DNA of 64,000 nt from Actinostola sp. cb2023 (GCA_033675265.1 JAUJYZ010000324.1:247501-311500), one strand, 5' to 3'. Positions 31,966-43,695 are shown, counted from the first letter of the stretch. Notes: a model not told the origin generated them from the letters alone. Program-made: numbers and translations.

Positions 31966-32749
31966 TTTAATTTGAAATCCCCAAATCAGTCATAGATTAT
32001 TGCTTTTAAATTTCATGCCGTTTTTAGATATGATTAATACATCGACATATATAACACTTACTTGACGATTGGAATTGTGCATTGAGTATTTCCACCCGCT
32101 ATCAGTTCCCTCAGATTCATCATCAGTTTTTTTGTGCAACGGCGAAGGCACAAGCTGTTATCAATAGTCATACTAACAACACCAGAGAAGCCTGACACAT
32201 CATATTTTTGAATGCCCAGCAGTTTACATCGAGTCAAAATAATACAATGATCAATAGATATAAATACTAGGAAGAGCTTCGAGGCTGTTGTGTATATACT
32301 CTGTATGGGACTCTATAAAAACTGGCCGAAATACGGTCCGAAAATTTTACGAACGAACTAACATGTATTTGGTATCAAAATGTCCATAAAAGCGCGGGCT
32401 ATGCTAATCCGTAGTTAATTTCGTGACTAGGCCTGTGTAGTTTCAATAAAAGCTATTTATGTGGGCTGACAGGCCAGTTTGAGGTCATGTCACGCCAATT
32501 CTCTTGTAAGGTAGACCCATTCAACTAAAAAAATACGGTACTTTTTTTCATCGAATTTCAATTATAACCAAATAATATGGTCCACGAAAGATCAAAAAAA
32601 ACTAAATCCGTCGTTAACTTTTTAGTTATATGCATTTATACGAGGAAAATTGCAAAAAACCTTGAATTTGAGTCCATGTTTGTATGTACTAGAATGTGGG
32701 GGCGTGCCAGAGAAATTCTAGCTGACTACTTGTGACAAATCTTTCCCGA

Positions 32750-33068
32750 TGAGAAGAAGAAGAAGAAGGAGAAGAAGAAGAAGAAGAAGAAGAAGCAGAA
32801 GAAAGAAGAAGAAAGAAGAAGAAGAAGAATCAAAAGAAGGAGAAAAAGAAGAAGAAGAAGAAGAAGAAGAAGAAGAAGAAGAAGAAGAAGAAGAAGAAGA
32901 AGAAGAAGAAGAAGAAGAAGAAGAAGAAGAAGAAGAAGAAGAAGAAGAAGAAGAAGAAGAAGAAGAAGAAGAAGAAGAAGAAGAAGAAGAAGAAGAAGAA
33001 GAAGAAGAAGAAGAAGAAGAAGAAGAAGAAGAAGAAGAAGAGAAGAAGAAGAAGAAGAAGAAGAAGAA
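32750..33068. repeat. (GAA)n microsatellite
   Basis: About 320 bp, nearly pure GAA from 32845 onwards. Long homopurine-homopyrimidine GAA tracts can form triplexes; that is general knowledge, not shown here. All long ORFs over it are compositional. Confidence 0.98.
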
Positions 33069-33235
33069 GGATAACAACAACAGCAACAACCACTACATGA
33101 CGAACAACAATGTGAGAACACAACAAAAACAAGAACAAGTAACGACAAGAAAAGAAAGAAAAAACACAGAAAGAAATAACGAACAATAAAGTAAAAGAGC
33201 AAAAGCAGTCAAACAAAATAACATTTAAATCCAAT

Positions 33236-33494
33236 GGGGAGTTTGCAGGTGTTGCGTGACATTTTAAATTTTAATCCAACAAAAACAAAAATATAATATT
33301 TAACATTTGTTGCCCACCACCGTATGTTTCTTAATAAAAAAGCCAACTTCGGTCGCCCATAACTTACGCTCTATTCATCGAAATTACTTCAAAATGTCTA
33401 CTTTTGCTAACTTTGGTGTGCTCTTTTCAAATATTATATTTTTGTTTTTGTTGGATTAAAATTTAAAATGTCACGCAACACCTGCAAACTCCCC
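33236..33494. mobile_element. MITE, 259 bp, GGGGAGTTTGCAGGTGTTGCG termini
   Basis: GGGGAGTTTGCAGGTGTTGC and GCAACACCTGCAAACTCCCC are exact inverts. Pairing runs about 65 bp through GACATTTTAAATTTTAATCC. AT lies outside each end. The same terminus is found at 42717-43695. Confidence 0.92.
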
Positions 33495-33499
33495 ATTCT

Positions 33500-34640
33500 T
33501 CCACACAACAGTAACAATACCGAGAAACTTGAGGCAATTCTGTTTTTCTTATTATTCTCTTAACACACCTTTCAAACTCACAACTAAAATGGGACAAGAA
33601 CTGAAGACTCCACAAAAATATATATATATATATTTTTAAACTAAGGATGTTCAATTCTAGAACTGTCCAGAACTTTTTCGTTCAGGCATGTTGTAGAATC
33701 ATCTAGATAAAGATCATAATCTCAGCGTTCAAGTGCAACGAAGCGATTTATCGGTACTATCGATTAATGTGTTCTATTAATAGTACATCGAGAACACTTG
33801 AATTACTGCGTTTATATTCGTATCAGAGAACTCAAAATAAAATAAAAATCTAAAAGAAGACTGTCTATTTTAAAAGGAAATTAGAAATACATTTTCCATT
33901 TACGTAAGAGTTTCTTTGTAATGTTTAGAAAACCATTAAATACATCGTCACGTGAAAAGATGCATGCGCATTTTGTGCAAGCTAGACTCGCTCGTTCAAA
34001 ATTCACATGCTAAAATATAATGCCATATTGCACAATATTTGCTCACTATCCTCCACTGTCATACTTGCCGAATTGTGTAAGCTTTTAGATGACTTTTGAG
34101 TCTACAACAATGTCTTTTCCAGAAGTTTAGCGCGGTTTAGAATCAAACTTCACAAATAGACAGATATTTTCCCTCAAAAAATGCAACATTATTTTCAACT
34201 TGAATCTATTCTTCAACCTGTGACTTCAAAATTGTACGTGAAATTACGCCATGTCACTTTAAGCTTAGAGTTGCACAAGAACATGAGTCCCGAAGAAGTC
34301 TGACAAAAGAATTTGAAGAACTGAATCTTTATTCTTTTTGCTTTTTACAATGCTGTACAATATGTCATCCATGCAAGCACTTTCTACATTTTTCTTACGT
34401 TATGTTGTTGTGAAAGTTTGACTGTTTCGTGAAGGGAGTTCAATATTCAAGAAAATCATAACCAAAATTTATTTTAATTGCGAAGAGAAAACCGCAAATT
34501 TTATGTTGCAGTTTTACTTGCCAATCGACCTCCCGTGTACCGGAAGCGCATAACAAAAGACCCAGGGCCAGTATCCTTAATATGGCAGAGCGTTGTACCA
34601 CTAATGCAAAGTTAGATGCACTTGAAATGACTTGGAGTGA
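33500..34640. other. Non-coding segment upstream of the 35.2-kb gene
   Basis: No gene or notable repeat is supported. It is AT-rich with scattered short palindromes. The distal promoter of the 35157 gene may lie here. Confidence 0.5.
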
Positions 34641-34643
34641 CTA

Positions 34644-34653
34644 CCATATATGG
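34644..34653. promoter_or_regulatory. CArG box (SRF-type site)
   Basis: CCATATATGG is a perfect CC(A/T)6GG match about 120 bp upstream of a TATA box. In animals this motif is bound by serum response factor. Its place in a plausible promoter makes it worth noting; a chance match cannot be excluded. Confidence 0.5.
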
Positions 34654-34772
34654 TAACTTGAAAGGTTTACTGGGCTCAATTTGGCAATGTATATAAGGCC
34701 GTTAAAATGTAACTTGTAAGTTAGATGCTTTAAAAGCGAGATAGTTGACTTGGGCGCAAGTGACTTGGTGGT

Positions 34773-34779
34773 TATATAA
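34773..34779 (+). promoter_or_regulatory. TATA box of the 35157 gene
   Basis: TATATAA follows GGTGGT and would place transcription start near 34805. From there GTAAGT donors (34848, 35028) and ACAG acceptors (34951, 35120) suggest two 5' UTR introns before the ATG at 35157. This is inferred from position and motif only. Confidence 0.5.
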
Positions 34780-35156
34780 GAGTTTTTTTGATGGTCGTTG
34801 TTTGAAAACTAACTCTGATTTCACCACAAGAAAGATACTTCGGCAAATGTAAGTGAATACAAGTCCTTTTAGATGTCACTGTTAGCAGTAATAACTATTG
34901 CTTCACTGTAGTATAGAGTATGTGACTTTTATTGCGTTCTGATTCAACAGAGAAACAACAGAAGCAGTTGGCATTGTAATTACATCGAAAAACTCACGAC
35001 AGGAAGAAGCTAAAAAAAATTCAAATGTAAGTTTACACAGAACTTCTTGAAACTTTCTCTGACACTTTCTTTGATTGCTTTGAATTGAATTTAACCTTAA
35101 TTGCGTCTTCATTTGACAGAGACAAACACAGCGGAAGCTGAAGTTTACTCGTTGAC

Positions 35157-35861
35157 ATGCCACGCAAGCAAACCCGAACACCTTCAAGAAAGCGACTTTG
35201 GTTTAATGTTGTCGAGTTTGACAAAGAAACTGGCCGGCCATTATGGCGCAACAAGAAGTCTAAACTAGACAACAAACTTCCACCATGTATAACCGATCCT
35301 ACGTTCTCCGCCATGTTGGACAAACTTAGAAAAGAGACGGAACTCGCATTGAACATGAACACATGTGAATCAACCGAGCAAATGCCTTGTTCCATGGTCT
35401 GGCGTAATAACAAGCGGAGCACACATGCGCAGTTCAAAGTAAATAACGCTCCCAAAACAACAGCACGACAAACCATGTACAGAAACTCAGCGCGTTACGA
35501 GAACGAGGGAAGCTCTCCTCAGTTAGTAATGCAGTTTCAACACTTCTCGCCTCTCACATCTTCAATGGACAACATGGACGTTACACAACAGAAAAGAGAA
35601 ATCCAAGACTTTCTAAAGATGAAGCAGATCCCGTTTGCTCGAGATTTCCAAGCTCCAGTTCCAGAAGCACACGACCGCAAGGGCCCGCGAAGAAGCTCTT
35701 ACACGAATAGTGAAGCATACGTACCTGACTCTGACATCTTGGTAAATGACTGGGACAATACAGTGCGATTGCATCATGTTGACTTTGACTCCAAACCCTG
35801 CATCTACGATAACAGTTGCGACTTCAATTCCGACCAAAAAGTTCCTCTGGCAATTTTCTAA
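35157..35861 (+). CDS. Unrecognised 234-residue protein
   Basis: I do not recognise the family. The ORF is intact, with mixed composition unlike the surrounding microsatellite ORFs. The start is very basic (MPRKQTRTPSRKRLWFNVVEF), a likely nuclear-localisation signal. A predicted helical segment follows (FSAMLDKLRKETELALNMN), then a region rich in Asn, Ser and Gln, and an acidic C-terminal part (YVPDSDILVNDWDN) with three cysteines or so. There is no signal peptide or membrane span. A TATA box, a CArG box and apparent 5' UTR introns lie upstream, which supports a real transcription unit. It may be lineage-restricted. The coding call rests on composition, length and upstream context. Confidence 0.62.
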   Translation: MPRKQTRTPSRKRLWFNVVEFDKETGRPLWRNKKSKLDNKLPPCITDPTFSAMLDKLRKETELALNMNTCESTEQMPCSMVWRNNKRSTHAQFKVNNAPKTTARQTMYRNSARYENEGSSPQLVMQFQHFSPLTSSMDNMDVTQQKREIQDFLKMKQIPFARDFQAPVPEAHDRKGPRRSSYTNSEAYVPDSDILVNDWDNTVRLHHVDFDSKPCIYDNSCDFNSDQKVPLAIF

Positions 35862-35869
35862 ACATTAGC

Positions 35870-37690
35870 AAAATTGTTCACGTTGAAATACTCCAGTTTT
35901 TGTGCAGAAAAAAACGTCTTCTCTGCGCAAAATATGACTGGCAATTATACTATAGTTTTTGACATGTTTTGCTGCAAAAATAGATAACTTTTTAAAAGCC
36001 TCAAACCGGCTAAGTGTATACAAAAAGAGACGAACTTGTAAATATGAAATTTTACTAGATATTCGACAGAAAAAATATATACATTTTTATATGTTATAGA
36101 TTCATTGATATACATTGTAAGTATTCAGAATGTCATTACTATACACTCTAACATTAATTGTAAATATATATATTTATAAACTATAATTAGAAAACATTTC
36201 TAAAGTTGTACAAAGAATTTTGAAGGTAGAAAATTTATGGTAGTTTATTTGGTAAATGATTTTGCAAGTGTTTTATTAAAATTGATGTAGTATTTTAGGT
36301 GTTGTTGAAATTAGTTTGTGTTCTAACATGATAGCATTTCCGGCTTTCTTCCTTCTGTCCTTCCTTCCTTCCTTCCTTCCTTCCTTCTTTCCTTGAACGG
36401 AACGACAACGGTTACCGATCTAAACGCGTCCTCCGCTCATCATGCACTATAAAGCTTAATACCCTTAATAATATGATTAATATCACTTACTGCGCAGGCA
36501 CGTCAGACTCATCTATGAATATATACCCCCACTTCATTTTAGATTCTTTAGTGACACCTTTTCAACGATAAAAAAGTGTTTTTACAGGACTGACAAAACG
36601 TTCAAGGATCACAAGGATAGATGTGGAATTAGATCCATATTCAAATATATGGTAATATGAATTGCCTGTGGTCATTTTTCTGGACCATTAATCGAAGCAG
36701 TCAAGCAAAAAATGAGCGATAAAATGTACAACGGTACGGTAAGTGACTATTTATAGGATGCAGAGCCGTCGGCGATCGATAGACACCAGGTAGAGAAACA
36801 ACTGCAATTATCACACAAGTGTAATATTTAAAATAAGAAGAACATTTTTATCAACATCTTCTTGATACTAAAGTGAGATTAGATGACGAACAGCACTAGC
36901 AAACAACACGTAAAGAGCCAGGACATTTACTGATACACATGAACAAATGTAACAAAAGCAATAGTCATAATAAAATATACGTTCCGCAGATCCTGTGAAT
37001 ATTTGTTGTTTGTTAAAGTACCGTACACGATGTCGTTTAAGGTACACGATATGGCTCCTAAAAGTTAACGATTTTAGCACTCCGAAAGTAGCGACCATCC
37101 GATAGTAGCGACCTCCCGAAAGTACTGAACAGTTATCTAAGATTGCTAAATCCGAAAGTAACGACCTCGCTACTTTCGGAACTTTACGGTATGATTGCAA
37201 TCGAAGTTGAAAGAGCCCAGGCAACCCAACTATGGAGGTTTTTAGAACATTTTATACATCCGATCACACCTTTCTCTCTGACAACCTTTTCGAAATAGGA
37301 GTATATAAAATATTAGATGTTTCGTTGCATCGTTAGTCGGTGTAGTCTTGGAAATCGAATCAGTCAGAATTTGCGTTTTCAAATAAGTGAATAAAAAATA
37401 AGTAATAAAAGAAGAAAAAGATTAAAAAAAAAAAAAAGAAAGAAAACACTAAAATAAAAAGTAAAGCTTCGTCTTGGGTTATTTTTAGCACCAAACTTTA
37501 ATAACGCAGTCATTAATATACATGATAGTGCTGTATATAGCGCAATATTTTATATTTGATACTTTTAGTACTATATATATTATAACACGCAAAGCTGTCA
37601 ATGTATGATTACACAGCGTTATATCCTAATATGGCGATGCCGTTACTTTGAGTCACGAGCCGTGTGGTACATTGTGTATAAAGTAATTTT
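35870..37690. other. Non-coding segment
   Basis: The 3' flank of the 35157 gene, AT-rich. It holds a short (TTCC)n at 36360-36392. A dispersed repeat is recognisable by CCGAAAGTAGCGACC at about 37083-37190, with related copies near 42670 and 43700. No gene is supported. Confidence 0.6.
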
Positions 37691-37767
37691 GCATGGACGC
37701 TTTACTTTTCAACAACAAAACTGAGAAAAACGATAAGCATGGGACTACCATGAACGACATAGAGAAG

Positions 37768-38450
37768 GAAGGAAGGAAGGAAGGAAAGATGAATGGAAGG
37801 AAGGAAGCAAGGAAGGAAGGAAAGAAAGAAGGAAGGAAGGAAGGAAGGAAGGAAGGAAGGAAGGAAGGAAGGAAAGGAAGGAAGGAGGAAGGAAGGAAGG
37901 AAGGAAGGAAGGAAGGAAGGAAGGAAGGAAGGAAGGAAGGAAGGAAGGAAGGAAGGAAGGAAGGAAGGAAGGAAGGAAGGAAGGAAGGAAGGAAGGAAGG
38001 AAGGAAGGAAGGAAGGAAGGAAGGAAGGAAGGAAGGAAGGAAGGAAGGAAGGAAGGAAGGAAGGAAGGAAGGAAGGAAGGAAGGAAGGAAGGAAGGAAGG
38101 AAGGAAGGAAGGAAGGAAGGAAGGAAGGAAGGAAGGAAGAAGGAAGGAAGGAAGGAAGGAAGGAAGGAAGGAAGGAAGGAAGGAAGGAAGGAAGGAAGGA
38201 AGGAAGGAAGGAAGGAAGGAAGGAAGGAAGGAAGGAAGGAAAGAAGGAAGGAAGGAAGGAAGGAAGAAGGAAGGAAGGAAAGAAGAAAGGAAGGAGGAAG
38301 GAAGGAAGGAAGGAAGGAAAGAAGGAAGGAAGCAAGGAGGGAAAAAAGGAATGAAGCAAGGAAGGAAAGAAGGAAAGGAAGAAGAAAGGAAGGAAGGAAG
38401 GAAAGAGGGAAGGAAGAAGAGATGAAGGAAGGAAGGAAAGGAGGGAGACA
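37768..38450. repeat. (GGAA)n homopurine array
   Basis: About 680 bp of GGAA repeats, the opposite strand sense to the TTCC array at 30170-31000. The purest part is 37880-38250. Every open frame over it is compositional. Confidence 0.98.
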
Positions 38451-38953
38451 GAGAGCGAAGGAAAGCAAACAGCTCCAAGTACAGCAACATAGAAAGTTCC
38501 AACGAAAAGGCGAGTGACATTATGTTCATTAATCAACGCAATACATCAAATATAATTATTTATATCGTTATCCCACATTAGAACTACTTACGGTATATCA
38601 AACCCACAATTCAATGACCTGTCAGCATATATATTAATTGTTTTCCCCCTAATTTTTGCGGTAATAATTTTTGAGATTCAGAATATTTGAATGCGTGTCA
38701 AAATTGACCATCAAAAAATGCGAAAATCATGTATGTTGAAATATTACTTTATGCTGAACAATGTATAGTGTTTTCTGCATGATGTGCGCTTATGATTATA
38801 TGGTTATGTGCAAACACACCAAAGCTGCTAGCTATTCCACTGTAATTATACAACGCAAGAATGCTTTCTTCAATAGCTTTCATGAAATTTATACTGTTTA
38901 AGAAGAAATACATTAGTTTAAAATGTTCTGATAGCTTTCTGCATAGCTAGGCA

Positions 38954-39275
38954 AATACACAGTGGTGCGATACGCAAGCACAGTGGTGCGATACGCAAGC
39001 ACAGTTGTGCGATACGCAAGCACAGTGGTGCGATACGCAAGCACAGTTGTGCGATACGCAAGCACAGTGGTGCGATACGCAAGCACAGTGGTGCGATACG
39101 CAAGCACAGTGGTGCGATACGCAAGCACAGTGGTGCGATACGCAAGCACAGTTGTGCGATACGCAAGCACAGTTGTGCGATACGCAAGCACAGTTGTGCG
39201 ATACGCAAGCACAGTGGTGCGATACGCAAGCACAGTCGTACGATACGCAAGCACAGTGGTGCGATACGCAAAAAC
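38954..39275. repeat. 21-bp minisatellite
   Basis: Fifteen near-identical copies of a 21-bp unit (CACAGTGGTGCGATACGCAAG) differ mainly at one position (GTGGTGC or GTTGTGC). A single diverged unit (GGTGCGACACACAAGCACAA) lies at about 41081, beyond the element at 39346-40986. Confidence 0.97.
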
Positions 39276-39345
39276 AATAATAATATACGGTTCTTATCGA
39301 ACACACTAAATTGCAATCTCAGCGCGTTTTACAACTAGGTTAAAA

Positions 39346-40986
39346 CAGGAGCCCATAAGTAGGAGCGTCCATACGGTATTGGATAGTGTCACAGCGTTTT
39401 CACAAGTGTGGTTATTTTTAGAACAGTTTTCCCGCGAATTTTGACCAATCAGAGAACGTTTCTGGTATGACGTATTTTTTGAATTTTGATGAGATGACAG
39501 GTAAAATAAATTAGATGGCCTCCGATAGCGGCAAAGAGTGTTCTTCAAGTGAAATAAACTACGAATCGTCTAGTGATAGTGAGAGCAGTATTGAGTCATT
39601 CGGTACAACAGAATCACTTGAAAGTGATAGTGGTGACGATTGTGCTTCTAAAGGCATCCAAAGCAAGTGCCGGTTCGAAGAACTCGAACACGAAGGGGGA
39701 CCGACTGAGAAGCTGTTGTAGCGTGTGGATGCAAATAATTAGCCGAAGACTTTCAAATACATATTTTCGTCTAAACTATTTCGTCAGAAAGTGAATTCAA
39801 TTTATTCTTGGATGTGGTTTAGTGGTATCTTGTAATTATCGTTGTGGAGTTTGAAGATTGACGACAAGGCTATTAGCTGCTATTCAAAAACAAATTCGCT
39901 GAAACTGCATGATGAGCGACAAGACGAGTGAATCAAATTACAAATAAGACTGGTGAAAGTAAGCGTATTTGTTGTGTCTTTTCTGTTACCTAAAATGACT
40001 TAAAAATGGATTGTGAATATTTTTTGTGAGTCTGCCGATTTGAAATATATTAATAAAAACACCTTCATTCAAGTTTTGATGTTTAATTTAATGGATTCAC
40101 TGAGCTTATTATTTACACACGCTTCACTGTCAATATTAAAGACTAAAGTTGAGCGAAACTGACTCAAAGTTGCTTTGTTTTTAAATTCAGTGACCTTCAT
40201 TTACTGCGCCGGTATTCAGTATTATGCGAACTCAGACCGCATTCAATCGGCTGGAACTTGTCACTGAATTAATCAAATTCAAAACTCAAACGAATTGAAA
40301 ACTAAACTGATACATTCTTCGACCAAATGATCCATAATGTACTAGCTCAAAATCATATTTGGTTTCCATTTGGTCGGTCTTCTGACTTTTATTTTTAAGT
40401 TTTCTGATTTTTGATGTTGATTGACGGCAGCGAAAAACCAAATTACAAGCCAACTGCCTAAATAGACTATCGCTTTCAATGCACCTTACTTGACTTGACT
40501 TTGACTTTCTAACGTTTCAGAGGCACAACGCTTCATAATACGTTTGTATTTCTCCGTGAGGTAAACACGCGTTCACATTATCTATCCTCGAAACTCTGCC
40601 ACGAAACCGCCTGGCCATCACTTCAATTCAAATCCTGTAAGTTCACTTCGTTCGGGAAAAGCAGTCTAGAATTTTAGGTAAAGGTTCAAAGCAGCGGCCT
40701 ATGAAATCCCGGGAAGTTGTTGGTATGATAAAATTGTGAGTCAGACACAAAGAAAACTGGATAATCCTGACTTTTATTTGTACATTCATCTCTTCGAGTC
40801 TTTCGAAATTCCGCCATTTTATTTTTGACGTGAAACCGGAAATGAAACCGCCATACCGGAAACGTTCTCTGATTGGTCAAATGACCTTCTTTCGTGGGAA
40901 AACTGTTCTAAAAATAACCACACTTGTGAAAACGCTGTGACACAGACCCAATATAGAGCATGGACGCTCCTACTTATGGGCTCCTG
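39346..40986. mobile_element. 1.64-kb TIR transposon, probably non-autonomous
   Basis: CAGGAGCCCATAAGTAGGAG at the left matches the inverse of the right end (CTCCTACTTATGGGCTCCTG). Pairing extends about 120 bp through GTGTCACAGCGTTTTCACAA and TTAGAACAGTTTTCCC. GTTAAAA lies directly outside each tip (39339-39345 and 40987-40993), a 7-bp duplication or slightly longer. CAG termini with a duplication near 8 bp would suit a hAT-type element. Only a short acidic ORF (39515-39721) remains. Confidence 0.88.
39515..39721 (+). pseudogene. Short acidic ORF inside TIR transposon
   Basis: A 68-residue ORF beginning MASDSGKECSSSEINYESSS, very rich in Ser, Glu and Asp, lies just inside the left TIR. It resembles the acidic N-terminus of a transposon-encoded protein whose remaining exons were lost. 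There is no recognisable domain. Confidence 0.35.
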
Positions 40987-41135
40987 GTTAAAAACATAAA
41001 AAATAAAAAAATAAAAAAATAATTATGATAAAAATGGATAATTATGAATACAATTCTCTAAGTAATGTCCTTAAATCAACCGGTGCGACACACAAGCACA
41101 ATGGTTATATTGTCAAGCATATTCTTGTGCTTATT

Positions 41136-41948
41136 TCATGCTGGTCCAGTTGTTTTCGAGGATTTCGTCTCGTCACCCCGCGTGTCTCCTTGATTTTCCT
41201 TCACTGCGTCATCATACGACGGTGGAGGGAGGGGTGAGGCGCTTGTTTCTCCATTAGCGGGCACGTTACCAGGGTGGGGGTAAGCCATAGGTGTCTCCCC
41301 AGGGAGTCCCTGTGGTGGGGGATAGGCCTGAAAGCAAGTGGCATCCCCAGGGGGTGGGTATTGGGGCTGGTTTTCCATGTTACTCTGATAGGGCAATGCA
41401 GATGCATCCTTTGTCGGGTAGGGGTAGGGGTGAGGTATAGGTGTTGCCCCTGGGGGTCCCTGTGGTGGTGGATAGATCTGAAAGCCAGTGGCATCCCCAG
41501 GGGGTGGGTACAGGGGCTGACTTCCTGTGTCACCTTTCGTTGGATACGCAGCGTCACTGTCAAGTGTATACGGTGGAGGTTCACTTCCGTTTCCGGTCTG
41601 GTATTCAGTTCGATACTGTACTTCCGGTTGCGGGGTAATTATACTTCCGGTTGTCTGTCGTCTTGACTTCCTGCAGCAGCAATAACCAATGATGAACCCA
41701 CCGATGATTAGAAACATGAACACTCCAAATATGGTAAGGCCTATAACCAGCCCACTACTGGAGGACGTGGATCTTGATGTGCCGCCGTACGAACTGCGCC
41801 GACGACGAGACGTCGAGATTGATCGTCGGCGAGACGTCGAGAATGATCGTCGCCGAGATGATGACGAAGCATCAACGTTATCGAGTAACGTCACTAGAAG
41901 GACGAGCGCGAGAATGATCATCACAAGCTTTAAATCTAACTTGGCCAT
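41136..41948 (-). CDS. Single-pass membrane protein with PPxY motifs
   Basis: A 270-residue ORF. Residues 4-27 form a signal peptide (LDLKLVMIILALVLLVTLLDNVDA). A short Ser/Arg-rich ectodomain (28-66, RRRS repeats) follows, then one membrane span (67-89). A CCC cluster at 90-92 is a likely palmitoylation site. The long cytoplasmic tail is rich in Pro, Tyr and Gly. PPPY (124-127) and PPSY (242-245) are PPxY ligands for WW domains, as in NEDD4-type ubiquitin ligases. A 24-residue segment is duplicated (147-170 and 197-220: YPPPGDAT-FQ-YPPPQG-PG-TP). The layout recalls Shisa- and WBP1/VOPP1-like adaptors, but I cannot assign a family. TTTGTTTTAG at 41967-41958 (minus strand), ten bases before the ATG, looks like an acceptor, so a 5' UTR intron is likely. 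Confidence 0.78.
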   Translation of the reverse strand: MAKLDLKLVMIILALVLLVTLLDNVDASSSSRRRSFSTSRRRSISTSRRRRSSYGGTSRSTSSSSGLVIGLTIFGVFMFLIIGGFIIGYCCCRKSRRQTTGSIITPQPEVQYRTEYQTGNGSEPPPYTLDSDAAYPTKGDTGSQPLYPPPGDATGFQIYPPPQGPPGATPIPHPYPYPTKDASALPYQSNMENQPQYPPPGDATCFQAYPPPQGLPGETPMAYPHPGNVPANGETSASPLPPPSYDDAVKENQGDTRGDETKSSKTTGPA

Positions 41949-42103
41949 TATGGTTTGCTAAAACAAAGAACAGAAATTAACTCTCTTAGTCTCTTTAGAA
42001 TGGATCTCTGTACCTTTAGTGTACTATGGGATCCCTGTTTTTTTTTTTGACCGGGAGAGACTGGAACGTGTTTTGTGGCCAGGGATATTGCCAGGGACTA
42101 TTA

Positions 42104-42462
42104 GCCATTCCGAGGTTGCGGAAAGGACTGGGACCGAGTGCAAAAATTAATGTAATTACAAAATGAACTGCACATCGCAAGAAAGATAACATTGAAATTA
42201 GTAAGTTTACCGAGTTTGAGCATGTTTGGGTGAATAGCAACATAATAACAGATATTTAAAAGTCTCACAAATAAGAGAGAATGTATGGGCCTTAGTACAT
42301 TCTCTCTTATTTTTATGATTTTTTAAAAGCTTGCTATTCAGTTAGTATTTATCAAACTTGGTAAATAACTTTGGTGTGATCTTTCTTGTGATGGGGTTCA
42401 TTTCCTAATCAAATTAATATTTCTACTCTCGGTCCCAGTCCCTTCCGCAACTTCGGAATGGC
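42104..42462. mobile_element. Inverted repeat, about 360 bp
   Basis: GCCATTCCGAGGTTGCGGAA at the left and TTCCGCAACTTCGGAATGGC at the right are inverted, including GGACTGGGACCGAG. In the centre a second hairpin pairs AATAAGAGAGAATGTA with TACATTCTCTCTTATT (about 42270-42313). Confidence 0.75.
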
Positions 42463-42716
42463 GAATTCCTCCTCGGCCTAAAAGGTATCCCAGAAGGACT
42501 TGCGTGCGAAGGAGCCCATCATTAAGTAGCCATTTGCAGCCGTTCTTTGTGTCGGGATCCCTGTGCTCTGGCCTCCCCACAAAAGTCTGCTAACGCCCCC
42601 CCCCCCCCCCCCCCCCGAAAATAAAGGCCTCCCAAAAAGTAACGTTAGTTTTTGCCTTTCTTTATAAATCCCGAAAGTAACGGCTACCCGAAAGTAGCGG
42701 CCCCTTTGGCCTGAAT

Positions 42717-43695
42717 GGGGAGTTCAGGTCTTGCGTGACATTTTAAATTTATCGGCGAAATTTTCTTAACTGGAAACGTACGGCCACCGTACGTTTCTTA
42801 AGAAACAAGACGCTCAATGAGCGTTCACTCGGGCATTGTGAAAAGGAAAATGTCAGTTGTTCGAGGAAGTACTTGAAAATGAATGCCAGTTGGTTGAAGA
42901 ACAAGGACAATGTCAGTTGCGCGAGGAGAGACCTGACAATGACTAACAGTTGCGTGACGAGGGAGACTATGTATATACATGTATGTGTCGAGTTCATTTG
43001 ATTTGCCTTTGAGTTCATTTGATTACCTTTTGACTTTGAGTTCCATTGATTTGATTTTGATGAGTTTGTGTAAAGGCCCCCTCTCTAGCTTCAGATCCCG
43101 AAACGTCGAGTTTGGAATCGAGTTCGGGTTCGAGTTACGGTTCGAACGTCGAATAAAACAAGGACATCTTCTTCAATACAATATAATTTCTCTGACGTCA
43201 TGACAATCAGTGACAGTTGAGTGACGAGGGAGACTATTAGTCCGGTGAGTACGAACATGATACGTCTTGAGGTTGCATAGGTCAGATGGTTCCGATAACG
43301 GCCTCGCGTTTGTTTTAAAAAAAATATATTTTAAGCGAGCTTCTAGTCCTTTTACCACTTCTAGTCATTGAACGATGAACTAGAATCCTGACCTTTTAAT
43401 AGCTTGAAGATCTACAGCTGCTTTCAAAACTAAGATTCATAATCTACTTGAGTCCTGTGTCTCCTTTATCTTTTCAAATCTGCGGAGTAATCTTGAAACT
43501 CCGGATACGATTAAATACGTCGCATACTTTCGTCATTCTTGAGCCTAAAAAAACTACTACCGAAAAACGCATTTTCTAACTCGGGCGGCCTGCGGCCTGG
43601 GCCCGAGTAAAAAGCCAACTTCAGTCGCCCAAATATTATATTTTTGTTTTTGTTCGATAAAAATTTAAAATGTCACGCAAGACCTGCAAACTCCC
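42717..43695. mobile_element. 979-bp TIR element, same termini as 33.2 kb
   Basis: Left end GGGGAGTTCAGGTCTTGCGT and right end ACGCAAGACCTGCAAACTCC are inverted and continue with GACATTTTAAATTT. The interior has tandem-like GTCAGTTGCGTGACGAGG segments (42850-42960, 43205-43235). It also has an ACTCGGGC...GCCCGAGT hairpin at 43577-43609. A related interior segment recurs near 47865-47965. Confidence 0.85.

Noticed and set aside
38954..39275. Regular 21-bp repeats resembling a CRISPR array
   Set aside because: There are no unique spacers, the units are contiguous, and the genome is eukaryotic; it is a minisatellite.
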